Source: CAZPAN01 sp964581165
GTDB taxonomy: Bacteria > Actinomycetota > Coriobacteriia > Coriobacteriales > CADBOM01
NCBI GenBank assembly: GCA_964581165.1
Contig: CAZOMM010000001.1
Location: 15,051-79,050, forward strand
Length of the DNA: 64,000 nt
Direction of reading: 5' to 3'
The notes under the pieces were generated by a model. The model did no database searches and had not been told where the DNA came from. It worked only from the letters and a program-made list of their open reading frames with translations. The position numbers and the translations under genes were made by a program. Below are positions 50,407 through 60,067 of this stretch, one piece after another; position 1 is the first letter of the stretch; each line of letters begins with the position of its first letter.

Positions 50407-52608
50407 ATGGCAAAGATTACAGAGTCTTTTGATCTGTACGGTAAGACTTATACCTTCAGCACTGGAGAACTTGCCAAGCAGGCTACTGGATCGGTCGTAG
50501 TTACCCAAGGGGATACTACAGTGCTTGTAACTGCGGTTGTCTCCAAGGAGCAAAAGAACTATGACTTTTTCCCACTAACTGTGGACTTTATTGAGCGAAT
50601 GTATGCTGTGGGAAAGATACCCGGAGGATATCTTAAGCGCGAGGGGCGTCCGTCTGAAAACGGGACGCTTACTGCTAGGATGATCGATCGTCCAATCCGC
50701 CCTGGCTTTGACGAGGGTTTTCGTAATGAGGTGCATATAGTTGCAACCCCATTGATTGCCGATCAGATTAATTCTCCTGATGTGATTTCGATTATGGGTG
50801 CATCGGCTGCCCTGATGGTTGGGGGCGTTCCTTTTGATGGACCTGTAGCTGGCGTTCGAATTGGTCGCAATCGCAATACTGGCGAGTTTATTGTTAACCC
50901 CACTTTTGAGGAGGAGAAATACTCCGACCTTGACCTTGTTCTTGCTGGAACCGAGACTTTTATTTCGATGGTCGAAGCTGGGGCTGAGGAGATCTCTGAA
51001 GAAGAGATGCTAGCTGCTATGGAATTTGGCCAGAAGGTTATTGGCGAGTTTTGTGCAAAGCAGCAGGAGTTCATCGATAAGCTTGCTCCAGAGAAGCTTG
51101 ATTTTCCGCTTAGCCTTCCGGTGCCAGAGGTTCACGATCGTGTTTTTAAGTTTTATGACCAGATGGATGCAGCCCTTAAGGATGCCGACAAAGTGGCTCG
51201 CACCGATAAGGTTGAGGCTTTAAAAGAGGAAATACTTGCTACTTTTAGTGAGGACGAGAGAGCCGATTGGGAATCGGATATCGCTGCAGAGTTTAAGGCC
51301 CTCGAAAAGAAGGCCATGCGTACGATGATTCTCAGCACAGGTGAGCGAGTTGATGGGCGTGGAGTCAAAGAAATTCGCCCGCTTATGATCAAGCCTGGAT
51401 ACCTTTCAAGAGCACATGGCTCTGGTCTGTTTCAGCGTGGACAAACTCAGGTACTCTCGATTCTTACCTTAGGTATGCTTAACGAGTGGCAGCGTCTTGA
51501 TACCATTGATCCTAGCGATGGTAAGCGCTATATCCACCATTACAACTTCCCGCCATATTGCACCGGTGAGGTCGGCCGCATGGGCAGCCCCAAGCGTCGC
51601 GAGATTGGACATGGCGCTCTTGCCGAGAGGGCTTTGAGTCCGGTAATTCCTAGCGAAGAAGAGTTTCCTTATACAATTCGCGTTGTTTCTGAGGTTTTAG
51701 AGTCCAACGGATCTTCTTCTATGGCTTCTACATGCGGATCTACTCTTGCTTTGATGGATGCAGGGGTACCCATTAAAAGGCCGGTGTCGGGCGTGGCAAT
51801 GGGCCTCATTAAAGAGGGCGACGATGTTGCAATTCTCACCGACATTCAAGGGCTTGAGGACTTTTTGGGAGACATGGATTTTAAGGTCTGTGGAACCGAG
51901 AAGGGCATCACTGCTCTTCAGATGGACAATAAGGCCAAGGGTCTAAGTGTTGAAATTCTTGCGGATGCGCTGGCTCAGGCCAAAGAAGGTCGCAAGTTTA
52001 TTCTCGATGCAATGCTGGCTCAGATCCCCGAACCTCGTGAGGAGCTTTCGGAATATGCACCTCGCATCATGACCATTCATATTCCGGTGGATAAGATTCG
52101 CGAGGTTATCGGCAGCGGTGGCAAGGTAATTCGTAGCATCCAAGAAGAAACAGGGGCTACGGTAGAAATTCAAGAGGATGGAACAGTCTTTATTGCTTCT
52201 GGTGATACCAGTGGCGAAAAAGCTCGCAAGATGATCGAAGACATCGTGCGCGAGCCTGAGTTGGGCGAGGAGTTTCGCGGCAAGGTTGTTTCGATCCAGC
52301 CATTTGGAGCCTTTATTGAGCTTACTCCTTCAAAAGACGGCTTGCTACATATCTCCAAGGTAGCTAGAGGGCGTGTTGGTAAGGTTGAGGATGTTCTCAA
52401 TATTGGAGACAGCGTACATGTTGTTGTCACTGAGATCGATGACAAAGGCAAGATCTCGCTAGATAGACTCGATAAGCCCGAGGTTCCTAGGGGATCTACA
52501 GGCGATGGCTATGATAGCAAGCGCAGAGATGGCAGTAGCCGAAATCGCAATTACAGCAATTACGATACCGGCAGCACCCCCAAACGTGAGCCTAGGCGTC
52601 GTCACTAA
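50407..52608 (+). CDS. pnp: Polyribonucleotide nucleotidyltransferase (PNPase)
   Basis: A 733-aa 3'-5' phosphorolytic exonuclease. Two RNase PH domains (about 1-210 and 315-540; the second has HHYNFPPYCTGEVGRMGSPKRREIGHGALAERAL), then a KH domain (VIGSGGKVIRSIQEETGA) and an S1 domain (GKVVSIQPFGAFIEL), and a short Arg/Ser/Gly tail. Length is typical for actinobacterial PNPase. Its SD is poor, as often seen where PNPase binds its own leader. Confidence 0.97.
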   Translation: MAKITESFDLYGKTYTFSTGELAKQATGSVVVTQGDTTVLVTAVVSKEQKNYDFFPLTVDFIERMYAVGKIPGGYLKREGRPSENGTLTARMIDRPIRPGFDEGFRNEVHIVATPLIADQINSPDVISIMGASAALMVGGVPFDGPVAGVRIGRNRNTGEFIVNPTFEEEKYSDLDLVLAGTETFISMVEAGAEEISEEEMLAAMEFGQKVIGEFCAKQQEFIDKLAPEKLDFPLSLPVPEVHDRVFKFYDQMDAALKDADKVARTDKVEALKEEILATFSEDERADWESDIAAEFKALEKKAMRTMILSTGERVDGRGVKEIRPLMIKPGYLSRAHGSGLFQRGQTQVLSILTLGMLNEWQRLDTIDPSDGKRYIHHYNFPPYCTGEVGRMGSPKRREIGHGALAERALSPVIPSEEEFPYTIRVVSEVLESNGSSSMASTCGSTLALMDAGVPIKRPVSGVAMGLIKEGDDVAILTDIQGLEDFLGDMDFKVCGTEKGITALQMDNKAKGLSVEILADALAQAKEGRKFILDAMLAQIPEPREELSEYAPRIMTIHIPVDKIREVIGSGGKVIRSIQEETGATVEIQEDGTVFIASGDTSGEKARKMIEDIVREPELGEEFRGKVVSIQPFGAFIELTPSKDGLLHISKVARGRVGKVEDVLNIGDSVHVVVTEIDDKGKISLDRLDKPEVPRGSTGDGYDSKRRDGSSRNRNYSNYDTGSTPKREPRRRH

Positions 52609-52630
52609 TCAATCGCTAAACAGCTATTTA

Positions 52631-52691
52631 GTTGCAGCCGCAAACGTTGCAGCCGCAAACGTTGCAGCCGCAAACTGTCTGCGGCTGCAAC
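52631..52691 (+). terminator. Triplicated left arm with one inverted right arm after pnp
   Basis: Three tandem 15-bp copies of GTTGCAGCCGCAAAC (52631-52675) are followed after five bases by GCGGCTGCAAC (52681-52691), which pairs with any of the three. The nearest pairing gives an 11-bp stem. No U-tract follows. Confidence 0.75.
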
Positions 52692-52866
52692 GCGTTGACT
52701 GTAGCCAAAAGTTTGTGCGCGGCCCCAAAAGCCCACGCGTGGCCGCCTGTGTGTGGCCGAAGGTGTAAAGCTATTACAAGCAAGCCATTGCAGTCATTTA
52801 AGAGCTAAAGTTATCTTTATCCATTTCAGACTTGATTGCATTTTGTGACAGGACGGTTTTTAGCAG

Positions 52867-54138
52867 ATGTCTCAGATGTTTTATTCTACAAGCACTCTAG
52901 CCAATGGCTTGACGGTGCTGTCCGAGAATATGTCTGGCGTGCGTTCGATCACACTCGGCATATGGTTTAAGGTAGGCTCTCGAGATGAGCTTGATAGCGA
53001 GGCAGGCATAAGTCACTTTATGGAGCATATGCTTTTTAAGGGAACGCCTACTCGTACAGCTGCTGATATTTCGATGGAATTTGACTCTATGGGAGCTGAG
53101 CTAAACGCCTTTACCTCTAGAGAATACACCTGCTTTTATGCAAGGTTTGTCGATGAGTATCTGGAGCGTGCCATCGAGATTCTTGCCGACATGCTGCTTA
53201 ATTCTTCTTTTGCGCCCGACGATGTAGCAAGTGAGCGCAAGGTTGTCATAGAAGAAATTGCTAGGTGCGAGGACATGCCCGATGAGCATGTTTTTGATCT
53301 TTTGGGAGGCGAGATGTTTCCCAACTGCTCGCTTGGTCGCCCAGTTTTAGGTTACAGAGAAAGTGTCGGTGGCTTTACTCATGACGATCTGCTGAGCTAT
53401 CACCAAAAGCATTATCACGCAGCTAATTGCACTGTTGCAGCTAGTGGCAATGTGGATCACGCCAAGCTAAGTGAGCTTGTAGAAAAATATCTGGGTCAAA
53501 TGCCAGCTGGACAGCGAAATGTTAGACCCGAAATTTCGGTACTACCTGCAAGCTATCTGCGTACTGCTAAAAAAGATACTGAACAGGCAAATATCTTATT
53601 TGGCATCTATGGTCTGCCGCTTGGACATGAGGACAGATTTGCTCAGGCGCTTTTAGATAGCACGCTTGGTGGCGGAATGTCATCTAGGCTTTTTCAAGAA
53701 GTTCGCGAAAAGCGAGGCTTGGCTTACTCGGTTTACTCGCTTACTTCTTCTTTTCAAGGTATTGGGATGTTTAACATCTATGCTGGGACTCAGCTTCAAA
53801 ATCTTCCCGAGCTTATTCAGATAGTAAATACCGAGCTGGCTAAGATGCTTGATGGTGGTGTTGCAGCTGAGGAGCTCGAGAGAGTTAGGGCCTATGCGAT
53901 TGGTCAGTCGATTTTGTCGATGGAATCTACGCGTACGCGCATGCTGCGTTTGGGCAGAGCATCGGTAGGTGATCTGGAGATTCTCTCTTTAGATGACAAC
54001 ATTGACAGATATAAGCGAGTTACAGTGCAAGATATCGAGCGAATAACCAGTAGAATCTTGGATACAAAGCCGGTTATCGCAATTGTGAGTTCGGCTTCTG
54101 ATGAGGAGATTCGCAAACTTATCGAGGATGTGGTCTAG
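52867..54138 (+). CDS. M16-family zinc metallopeptidase (insulinase-like)
   Basis: A 423-aa processing-peptidase-like protein. The inverted zinc motif HFMEH is near residue 50 (GISHFMEHMLFKGT), with the downstream glutamate region at about residue 125 (VIEEIARCEDMPDEHVFD). The second half is the structural M16 domain. It is the actinobacterial PepR-type gene that lies between pnp and dapB. dapB begins directly after its stop. Confidence 0.93.
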   Translation: MSQMFYSTSTLANGLTVLSENMSGVRSITLGIWFKVGSRDELDSEAGISHFMEHMLFKGTPTRTAADISMEFDSMGAELNAFTSREYTCFYARFVDEYLERAIEILADMLLNSSFAPDDVASERKVVIEEIARCEDMPDEHVFDLLGGEMFPNCSLGRPVLGYRESVGGFTHDDLLSYHQKHYHAANCTVAASGNVDHAKLSELVEKYLGQMPAGQRNVRPEISVLPASYLRTAKKDTEQANILFGIYGLPLGHEDRFAQALLDSTLGGGMSSRLFQEVREKRGLAYSVYSLTSSFQGIGMFNIYAGTQLQNLPELIQIVNTELAKMLDGGVAAEELERVRAYAIGQSILSMESTRTRMLRLGRASVGDLEILSLDDNIDRYKRVTVQDIERITSRILDTKPVIAIVSSASDEEIRKLIEDVV

Positions 54139-54936
54139 ATGATCAAAGTGCTTGTAAGCGGCTTTAAAGGAAGCATGGGAGCCAAGGTAGTAGCTGCAGT
54201 AGATGCCGCAGAAGATATGCAGCTTTGTGGTGGATCTGATATTGCGGCTGTTCAGGGGGAGTTTGTTTGCACTGTTGATGGCAGACAACTTGCTCCAGGT
54301 TATGCAGATTTGGATCTTGCAATTCGCGAGACTGCGCCTGATGTGATGGTTGACTTTACGCATCCTAGTGCTGTAGCCAAAAACATCGTGACTGCTCTTT
54401 CTCATGGTGTTGACTGTGTAATTGGCACTACGGGACTTAGTGATGAGGATCTCGAGAGGCTCTCAGCACTGATTCCTGAGGGTACAACACTTTTTGTTGC
54501 ACCAAACTTCACTACTGGTGCTGTTCTGATGATGAAGTTTGCTCAAATGGCTGCAAAGTACTTCCCAGACTGCGAGATTATCGAGTTGCATCATAACCAT
54601 AAGGCCGATTCGCCAAGCGGAACGGCTGTTCGTACCGCTAACCTTGTTGCTTCTGCCCGTGATTTTGAGACCACGTCGCCTGGTAGAGAAACAGAGATTG
54701 AAGGTTGCGAGGGAGCCAGAGGCGCTTTAGTTAGCGGAGTCCCTGTTCACTCTGTACGTTCGGATGGTTATGTGGCCCATCAAGAGGTTATACTCGGATC
54801 TATGGGTCAAACATTAACTATTAGGCATGATTCCTATGATCGACTGTCTTATATGCCAGGTGTTTTGCTGGCAGTTAGAAATGTTGGCAGCAGGTCTGGT
54901 TTAATCGTAGGCCTCGAGAACTTTATGGAGGATTAA
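54139..54936 (+). CDS. dapB: 4-hydroxy-tetrahydrodipicolinate reductase
   Basis: A 265-aa NAD(P)H-dependent enzyme of the diaminopimelate/lysine pathway. N-terminal VLVSGFKGSMGAKVV, DFTHPSAV, APNFTTGAVLM and the active-site ELHHNHKADSPSGTA (about 152-166). The usual GRMG loop is FKGSMG. The start ATG abuts the M16 stop (TAG ATG). Confidence 0.96.
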   Translation: MIKVLVSGFKGSMGAKVVAAVDAAEDMQLCGGSDIAAVQGEFVCTVDGRQLAPGYADLDLAIRETAPDVMVDFTHPSAVAKNIVTALSHGVDCVIGTTGLSDEDLERLSALIPEGTTLFVAPNFTTGAVLMMKFAQMAAKYFPDCEIIELHHNHKADSPSGTAVRTANLVASARDFETTSPGRETEIEGCEGARGALVSGVPVHSVRSDGYVAHQEVILGSMGQTLTIRHDSYDRLSYMPGVLLAVRNVGSRSGLIVGLENFMED

Positions 54937-54937
54937 T

Positions 54938-55840
54938 ATGAGCGCCACATCGCCTTTTGGGCGACTCATCCCAGCGATGGTTACGCCCTTCGACGCTAAT
55001 CTCGATCTCGATTTGCCCCGTGCACAAGAGCTGGCTATCAGGCTTTTGGACGGAGGCTGCGATTCGGTGCTGGTAAATGGCACTACAGGTGAGTCGCCAA
55101 CTGTTTTTTATCCTCAAAAGATTGAGCTTTTTAGGGCGGTTATCGAGGCTGTTGATGGCCGCGCTCCAGTTATTGCAAATGTAGGCGATAACTGCACAGC
55201 AGATTCCGTTAGCTTTGCCAAAGATGTTGTAAAGCTTGGAGTTGATGGAATCATGCTTGTGGTTCCCTACTACAACAAGCCCCCGCAAGAGGGTTTATAC
55301 AGACACTTCAGAGCAATTGCTCAGGCCGTTGACGTGCCGGCGATTCTTTACAACATTCCAGGACGCACGTCTATCAACATGACTGCTCAGACCACCCTTC
55401 GTCTTGCCGAAGATGTCGAGAATATAATTGCCGTAAAGGAGGCATCGGGTGATCTGGACCAAATAAAGGAGATCGTAGATGGGTCTCCGGATGGCTTTTT
55501 TGTCTACTCGGGAGACGATTCTTTAACTCTCCCCATCATGGAGCTGGGTGGATATGGAGTCATTTCGACCATTGCAAACGTGGCACCGCAGCGCATGAAG
55601 GAGATTGTAGAAGCCCAGGCCTCGGGTGATCATACTCGTGCGATCTCGTGCGATCTCAAACTTCAGCCTCTTATGAAAGAACTGTTCGTTACAACCAATC
55701 CAATACTTGTCAAAGAAGCTCTTAAGCTTTTGGGATTTCCTGTCGGTGGGCTTAGGCTCCCGCTCATCGATGCTACTCCGGAACAGTCGGAACATCTTGC
55801 TGAGGTCATGCGCGAGGTAGGTGTTTTGACCGAGGAGTAA
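54938..55840 (+). CDS. dapA: 4-hydroxy-tetrahydrodipicolinate synthase
   Basis: A 300-aa class I aldolase that condenses aspartate semialdehyde with pyruvate. Motifs: VNGTTGESPTV, the tyrosine in LYNIPGRTSINM, and Schiff-base lysine in IAVKEASGD (about residue 166). It begins one base after dapB and ends 3 bp before rnj. It acts before DapB in the pathway. Confidence 0.97.
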   Translation: MSATSPFGRLIPAMVTPFDANLDLDLPRAQELAIRLLDGGCDSVLVNGTTGESPTVFYPQKIELFRAVIEAVDGRAPVIANVGDNCTADSVSFAKDVVKLGVDGIMLVVPYYNKPPQEGLYRHFRAIAQAVDVPAILYNIPGRTSINMTAQTTLRLAEDVENIIAVKEASGDLDQIKEIVDGSPDGFFVYSGDDSLTLPIMELGGYGVISTIANVAPQRMKEIVEAQASGDHTRAISCDLKLQPLMKELFVTTNPILVKEALKLLGFPVGGLRLPLIDATPEQSEHLAEVMREVGVLTEE

Positions 55841-55843
55841 AAT

Positions 55844-57703
55844 TTGAAGGGAGATAAAAGTATTCCCGCCAACGGCAATGCTGGGGCTAGCTCTAATAAA
55901 ACCCAGCTGCGTCAAAACAAATCTAATCGCAGAAGTTCTACAAGTTCTACAGTGAATCGAAACGATAGGGGTTCGCAGGACAGGGGATACCTTAAATCTA
56001 AAGGTGATAATTCAAAGCAAGGTTCTAACAAGAAAGACAAGAGGTCTTTTCCAAAGTTGCGAATAATTCCTCTTGGTGGTCTTGATGGCATTGGCAAGAA
56101 TATGACCGTTTTTGAATGCGGAAACGACATGGTTCTTGTTGATGCGGGGATGATGTTTCCCGACGATGATTATCCGGGGATCGATTTGCTGATCCCCGAT
56201 TACACCTATGTGCTTGAGAACTCTCACAAATTACGGGGAATCATAGTTACTCATGGGCACGAAGATCACACCGGTGCTATTCCCTATGTTTTAAAGGATC
56301 TTGATAGACGTACAGACATATACGGATCGCGCCTGACTCTTGGCTTCATAGAAGGCAAACTCGACGAACATAATTTTAGAGATGTCGGAATGCAAGAGGT
56401 TGTAGCCGGGCAAAAGATAAAGCTTGGGATTTTTGATGTCGAGTTTTTTAATGTCAATCATTCGATACCAGGTGCTTTTGGAGTTTTTATAAAAACCCCT
56501 GCTGGTAATGTTTTACACACTGGTGACTTTAAACTCGACCAAACTCCAATTGATGGGATCATAACCGACTTTGGAGCTATGGCTCGCTTTGCCAATGTGG
56601 GAATTGATCTCTTGATGGCCGATTCAACCAATGCCAATGTGCCTGAATTTACTAAGTCTGAGGCTGAGGTTGGCAAAGTTCTCACTGAAATTATCGGAAA
56701 TGCTAAGAGACGTGTTGTAGTTGCCTCTTTTGCAAGTCATATTCACAGGATTCAGCAGATTTGTGATGCTACGGTTAAAGCAGGCAGAAAAGTTGCAGTT
56801 ACTGGTCGCTCAATGCTCACCAATACTCGCATTGCACGTGAGCTTGGTTATCTCGAAATTGATGACACCAGCATTGTAGATGCCTATCAGGTAAACGACA
56901 TGCCCCGTGAAAAGATGGTTGTGCTTTGTACGGGCAGCCAGGGTGAGCCCCTATCTGCGCTTACACGTATGGCAAACGGGGAACATCGTACTATTGACAT
57001 TGAGTCGGGGGATACAGTAATTATTTCTGCCTCTCCTGTTCCAGGAAACGAAAAGGCTGTTAATAGAGTTAAGAATGCTCTAGCTAAGATCGGCGTAGAT
57101 TTTTACGACAAATCCAGAGCAACGGTTCATGCGTCTGGGCATGCAAGCATGGAAGAGTTAAAGCTTGTTATGTGCATCTGTCGTCCGCGCAACTTTATGC
57201 CCATTCATGGCGAGGAACAGCATCTAAGAGCCCACGCTAGCTTGGCTGAGTCGGTAGGGATCCCTCGTGATCATATTTTTGTGCTCGAAAACGGCAACAG
57301 TCTTGAAATACAAGAAGGCAAGGTCTCTGTTGGCGAGCCGGTCGAAAGTGGCGTTGTCTTTGTTGAAGGCTTGTCTGTTGGAGATGTGTCGATGCTGGTT
57401 CTCAAAGATAGAAAAACTTTGGGAGACGAGGGCGTTGCAACAGTTGTGATCATGATTAGCAAGCGCGACGGGCATCCCCTGAAAGACATCGAGGTAATCA
57501 TGAGGGGAGTGAGCGGGGGAGACGACAGTGCCCTTCTTGATGAGGCCACTGTTACGATTCAGGAGACGCTCTCTCAGCTCTCGCACGACTACAGGCTTGA
57601 TCCGCGTACGCTAAAGCGCGAGGTTCGCAACAGTCTCTCCAATTTCTTATGGAAGAGATGTCGCAGGCGTCCAATGATCATCCCGATTGTTATGGAGGTT
57701 TAG
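55844..57703 (+). CDS. rnj: Ribonuclease J
   Basis: A 619-aa metallo-beta-lactamase/beta-CASP ribonuclease with 5'-3' exonuclease and endonuclease activity. After a ~65-residue basic Ser/Asn/Lys disordered N-terminus come LGGLDGIGKNMTVFE, THGHEDHTGAIPYV (catalytic HxHxDH), the beta-CASP SxH (ASGHASMEE) and a C-terminal domain. TTG start, three bases after dapA. Coupling to dap genes and closeness to pnp place two RNA-decay enzymes in one region. Confidence 0.96.
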   Translation: MKGDKSIPANGNAGASSNKTQLRQNKSNRRSSTSSTVNRNDRGSQDRGYLKSKGDNSKQGSNKKDKRSFPKLRIIPLGGLDGIGKNMTVFECGNDMVLVDAGMMFPDDDYPGIDLLIPDYTYVLENSHKLRGIIVTHGHEDHTGAIPYVLKDLDRRTDIYGSRLTLGFIEGKLDEHNFRDVGMQEVVAGQKIKLGIFDVEFFNVNHSIPGAFGVFIKTPAGNVLHTGDFKLDQTPIDGIITDFGAMARFANVGIDLLMADSTNANVPEFTKSEAEVGKVLTEIIGNAKRRVVVASFASHIHRIQQICDATVKAGRKVAVTGRSMLTNTRIARELGYLEIDDTSIVDAYQVNDMPREKMVVLCTGSQGEPLSALTRMANGEHRTIDIESGDTVIISASPVPGNEKAVNRVKNALAKIGVDFYDKSRATVHASGHASMEELKLVMCICRPRNFMPIHGEEQHLRAHASLAESVGIPRDHIFVLENGNSLEIQEGKVSVGEPVESGVVFVEGLSVGDVSMLVLKDRKTLGDEGVATVVIMISKRDGHPLKDIEVIMRGVSGGDDSALLDEATVTIQETLSQLSHDYRLDPRTLKREVRNSLSNFLWKRCRRRPMIIPIVMEV

Positions 57704-57781
57704 CGGCGTTTGGCAGTGTTTAGAGGTGTTGCAGTGTTGTGGCGTTCAGCAGCGGGTGCGGCGTTTTAGCGGCATTTTAGT
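57704..57781. repeat. G/T-rich degenerate repeat between rnj and the TauE gene
   Basis: Short GGCGTTT / GCAGTGTT / GTGTTG-type units in the space between convergent genes, without a clear terminator. Confidence 0.5.
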
Positions 57782-58699
57782 CTAAAAAACTTCCAGTTCG
57801 TTTAGCGTTAAGCTTATAGCCACGGCTACAAGTAAAATTCCAAATGTAATTTTGAGTGCCTTTTCGGGCACTCTTTTTATTAGTGCAGAACCTAGCAATG
57901 AGCCGGGAATGCTGCCTATTGCAAGCATTGCACCTTGGAGGTAGTCGATATGTCCGTAGACGCCGTGGGTAATAATTCCTGGAATCGATAGAAAACAAAG
58001 TGCAAGCAAAGAGACTCCTGTGGCCTCTTTAAACGAGATTCCAAAAAGCCATGTGGTCATAGGAACTATTACAAAACCTCCACCTACTCCAATGAATCCC
58101 GAAAGAAAACCAGCAATTATTCCTATGACGATTGCTGTAAACATGTTGCGGGGTTTTAAGTCAAAACCTGCAGAGGATTTACTCGCCTGGGGGGTGCTGT
58201 TTGCATATTGTGTGTGGTCTGTCGATTGTGTACTGTCTATCGGTTGTGTGCTGTCTGTCAAAAGTGTGTAGCCTGTCTTTTTTTCGGATAAATCTCGATG
58301 AGCGTTTTGTGAGAAGTCCTCTTTTTTAAGGGCCTTTCTCATCATATTTGCACCGGTGTAAGCAATAACAATTGCGGTTGCAAACATTGAGGCTGGCCCT
58401 CCAGCTAGCTCTGCTAGCCACGATCCAACAGGCGAGAATAGAATTCCTCCTGCTCCTATAATCAGACTTAGCTTTATATTCAGGCTTTTTAGGCTTTTTG
58501 AGCGCATACGTCCAAAAACTCCAGCAATAGAGGTTGGAAGTATCACAAATAGTGAGGTGCCTGTAGCCATGAGAGCATCTGCTCCAAATATCAGGCGTAG
58601 TAGCGGGATTATTATGATGCCGCCGCCAACTCCAAGCAGCCCGGAGAGAACACCTACACATATGCCGCCTATTGCAGCTGCTATTAAAGAAAACACCAT
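57782..58699 (-). CDS. TauE/SafE-family permease
   Basis: A 305-aa permease with two repeated halves, each starting with a GGICVGVLSGLLGVGGG-type motif (near residue 10 and again in GIIAGFLSGFIGVGGGF, about 195). Eight or so helices. Substrates of the family include sulfite, taurine and other organosulfur anions. The linker between halves (about 130-175) has Asp/Ser/Thr/Gln repeats encoded by short DNA repeats (58190-58260). ATG 58699 is chosen; its SD is weak. Confidence 0.88.
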   Translation of the reverse strand: MVFSLIAAAIGGICVGVLSGLLGVGGGIIIIPLLRLIFGADALMATGTSLFVILPTSIAGVFGRMRSKSLKSLNIKLSLIIGAGGILFSPVGSWLAELAGGPASMFATAIVIAYTGANMMRKALKKEDFSQNAHRDLSEKKTGYTLLTDSTQPIDSTQSTDHTQYANSTPQASKSSAGFDLKPRNMFTAIVIGIIAGFLSGFIGVGGGFVIVPMTTWLFGISFKEATGVSLLALCFLSIPGIITHGVYGHIDYLQGAMLAIGSIPGSLLGSALIKRVPEKALKITFGILLVAVAISLTLNELEVF

Positions 58700-59175
58700 T
58701 GCTTCTTTGCCACTGCTCCTTTGTCGCTGCTTTTCAAAAAGGGGTCGCACCCCCAAGTTGATGGCTTTTTATCCTTGCTCTTTTGTTTGCTTCAGTTTAT
58801 GCAATGAATACTCTCAACGAAGATAGCCGAAGACAGTGTTGCTTTTGCAGTGATTATATTTGCGTTCTGCGGGCGTTCTGCAGATGGATAGCAATGGAAA
58901 TAATCCTAACTTTCTATACTCACTCTCGGGTATTACGGTGAGCTTGAGAAGTTTCCCAATGGAAATAATGTGAATATAAAGACAACAGAGCAAATTTCAG
59001 ATCTAGTTCAGTTGAAAGGAATACTTTATAAAGCGAGATGGGACATCGATGGAGACATTGATCTTATTGGCGACCGAGCAGCGACCCCCCACCCCATTTC
59101 ATCTGAGCGGTCAGCCCTGCAACCATCTCCTGCTACGTGCAGCGCTACTGGTTTAGGCAATGGCGCTGCACGTTT
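58700..59175. other. 476-bp gap with no gene seen
   Basis: Only short frames without SD. It leads from the TauE gene into the accessory region; base usage shifts from 59.1 kb on. Confidence 0.4.
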
Positions 59176-59367
59176 TTATGCATACAGCGGAATGCCCCTA
59201 AGCTCAATCCCAGTGTTGCTTGCCGTGCGGCCAAACTCCTTTTCAGATAGACGAACAGCATAGGGCGAACTGCCTTCTGCCATGAGTTTTCGAAGACTTT
59301 TGGCACTCACATTGCGCGATGACTTTACTTCAATAGGAACAACTTGAGCATCTCGTGCCTGAAGCAA
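59176..59367 (-). pseudogene. C-terminal remnant of a DUF4143 ATPase
   Basis: About 63 residues (DAQVVPIEVKSSRNVSAKSLRKL ... GIELRGIPLYA, split here) match the end of DUF4143-containing AAA proteins, which are ~400 aa. An in-frame TGA lies just upstream, and the N-terminal P-loop part is missing. The remnant directly abuts vapC. Confidence 0.65.
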
Positions 59368-59389
59368 ACTAACCGCAATTAATCAGTTC

Positions 59390-59791
59390 CTAAATAGCCC
59401 AGTTTTCTACCTTTAAGTCCGGAACTCTTTCAAACTCACGGGTGTTGTTCGTTATCAGTGTTGCATACTCTGCCTTTGCGTGTCCGGCAATCAGGGTGTC
59501 AAGCGATCCGATTAGCGTTCCTTGTTTTTGCAGGTAATCCCGTATTTTTCCATATTCAATCGCTGCGGATTCGCCAAAGGGCACAACGGTTAAAGGGAGC
59601 AGGAATCTCAGGAGCGATTGTTCGTTTTGCCTTGGATTTGAGCTATGTGCCACGCCGTATTCCAATTCTGCTAAGGTGATAGCCGAAATGCATAGCCCGT
59701 GATCAACTTCAGCTTGAAACCTTTGCAAGACCTTGAAAGGTTTTTGCTTCATGACGTATATGCAGATGTTGGTGTCAAGCATGTATGTCAT
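59390..59791 (-). CDS. vapC: VapC-type PIN-domain toxin
   Basis: A 133-aa PIN ribonuclease. Acidic active-site residues are visible in YMLDTNICIYVMK, LAELEYGVA and GSLDTLIAGHA; the fourth is near ITNNTREF. These toxins cleave specific RNAs such as initiator tRNA. It overlaps vapB by 4 bp, the usual toxin-antitoxin coupling. Confidence 0.92.
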   Translation of the reverse strand: MTYMLDTNICIYVMKQKPFKVLQRFQAEVDHGLCISAITLAELEYGVAHSSNPRQNEQSLLRFLLPLTVVPFGESAAIEYGKIRDYLQKQGTLIGSLDTLIAGHAKAEYATLITNNTREFERVPDLKVENWAI

Positions 59792-60018
59792 AATTCGTCT
59801 CTTTCTTGATTCGCTCCCTGATCCCGTCCGTTCTGAAAGATATCATCTGTGAAACCGTCAAGCCCCTCTTGAAAGGTTTCCCACAGGGCATCTTTAGGTA
59901 CGAGAATCACTGCTTTTCCTAGTTTTTGTACAACAACCTCGTCTACGTCAAAACGAAACTGCTTAGGGATACGAACGGCCTGGCTTCTTCCGTTTTCAAA
60001 AATTTTAGCTATTACCAT
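59788..60018 (-). CDS. vapB: VapB-type antitoxin (AbrB/SpoVT fold)
   Basis: A 76-aa antitoxin. N-terminal swapped-hairpin DNA-binding region AKIFENGRSQAVRIPKQF; the C-terminal acidic tail would fill the toxin active site. AAAGGTGA precedes the ATG. A 16-bp palindrome at 60052 is the likely autoregulation site. Confidence 0.92.
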   Translation of the reverse strand: MVIAKIFENGRSQAVRIPKQFRFDVDEVVVQKLGKAVILVPKDALWETFQEGLDGFTDDIFQNGRDQGANQERDEL

Positions 60019-60051
60019 AGCGTCACCTTTGTTTCCTTGATTCTCTCAGTG

Positions 60052-60067
60052 ATATATCATGATATAT
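60052..60067. promoter_or_regulatory. Palindromic operator of vapBC
   Basis: Perfect 16-bp palindrome ATATATCATGATATAT, 34 bp before vapB, overlapping a likely -10 region. VapBC complexes bind such sites. Confidence 0.65.

Noticed and set aside
58970..59263. A 97-codon plus-strand frame near 59 kb
   Set aside because: It has no SD and its second half is antisense to the DUF4143 remnant, which gives the better explanation.
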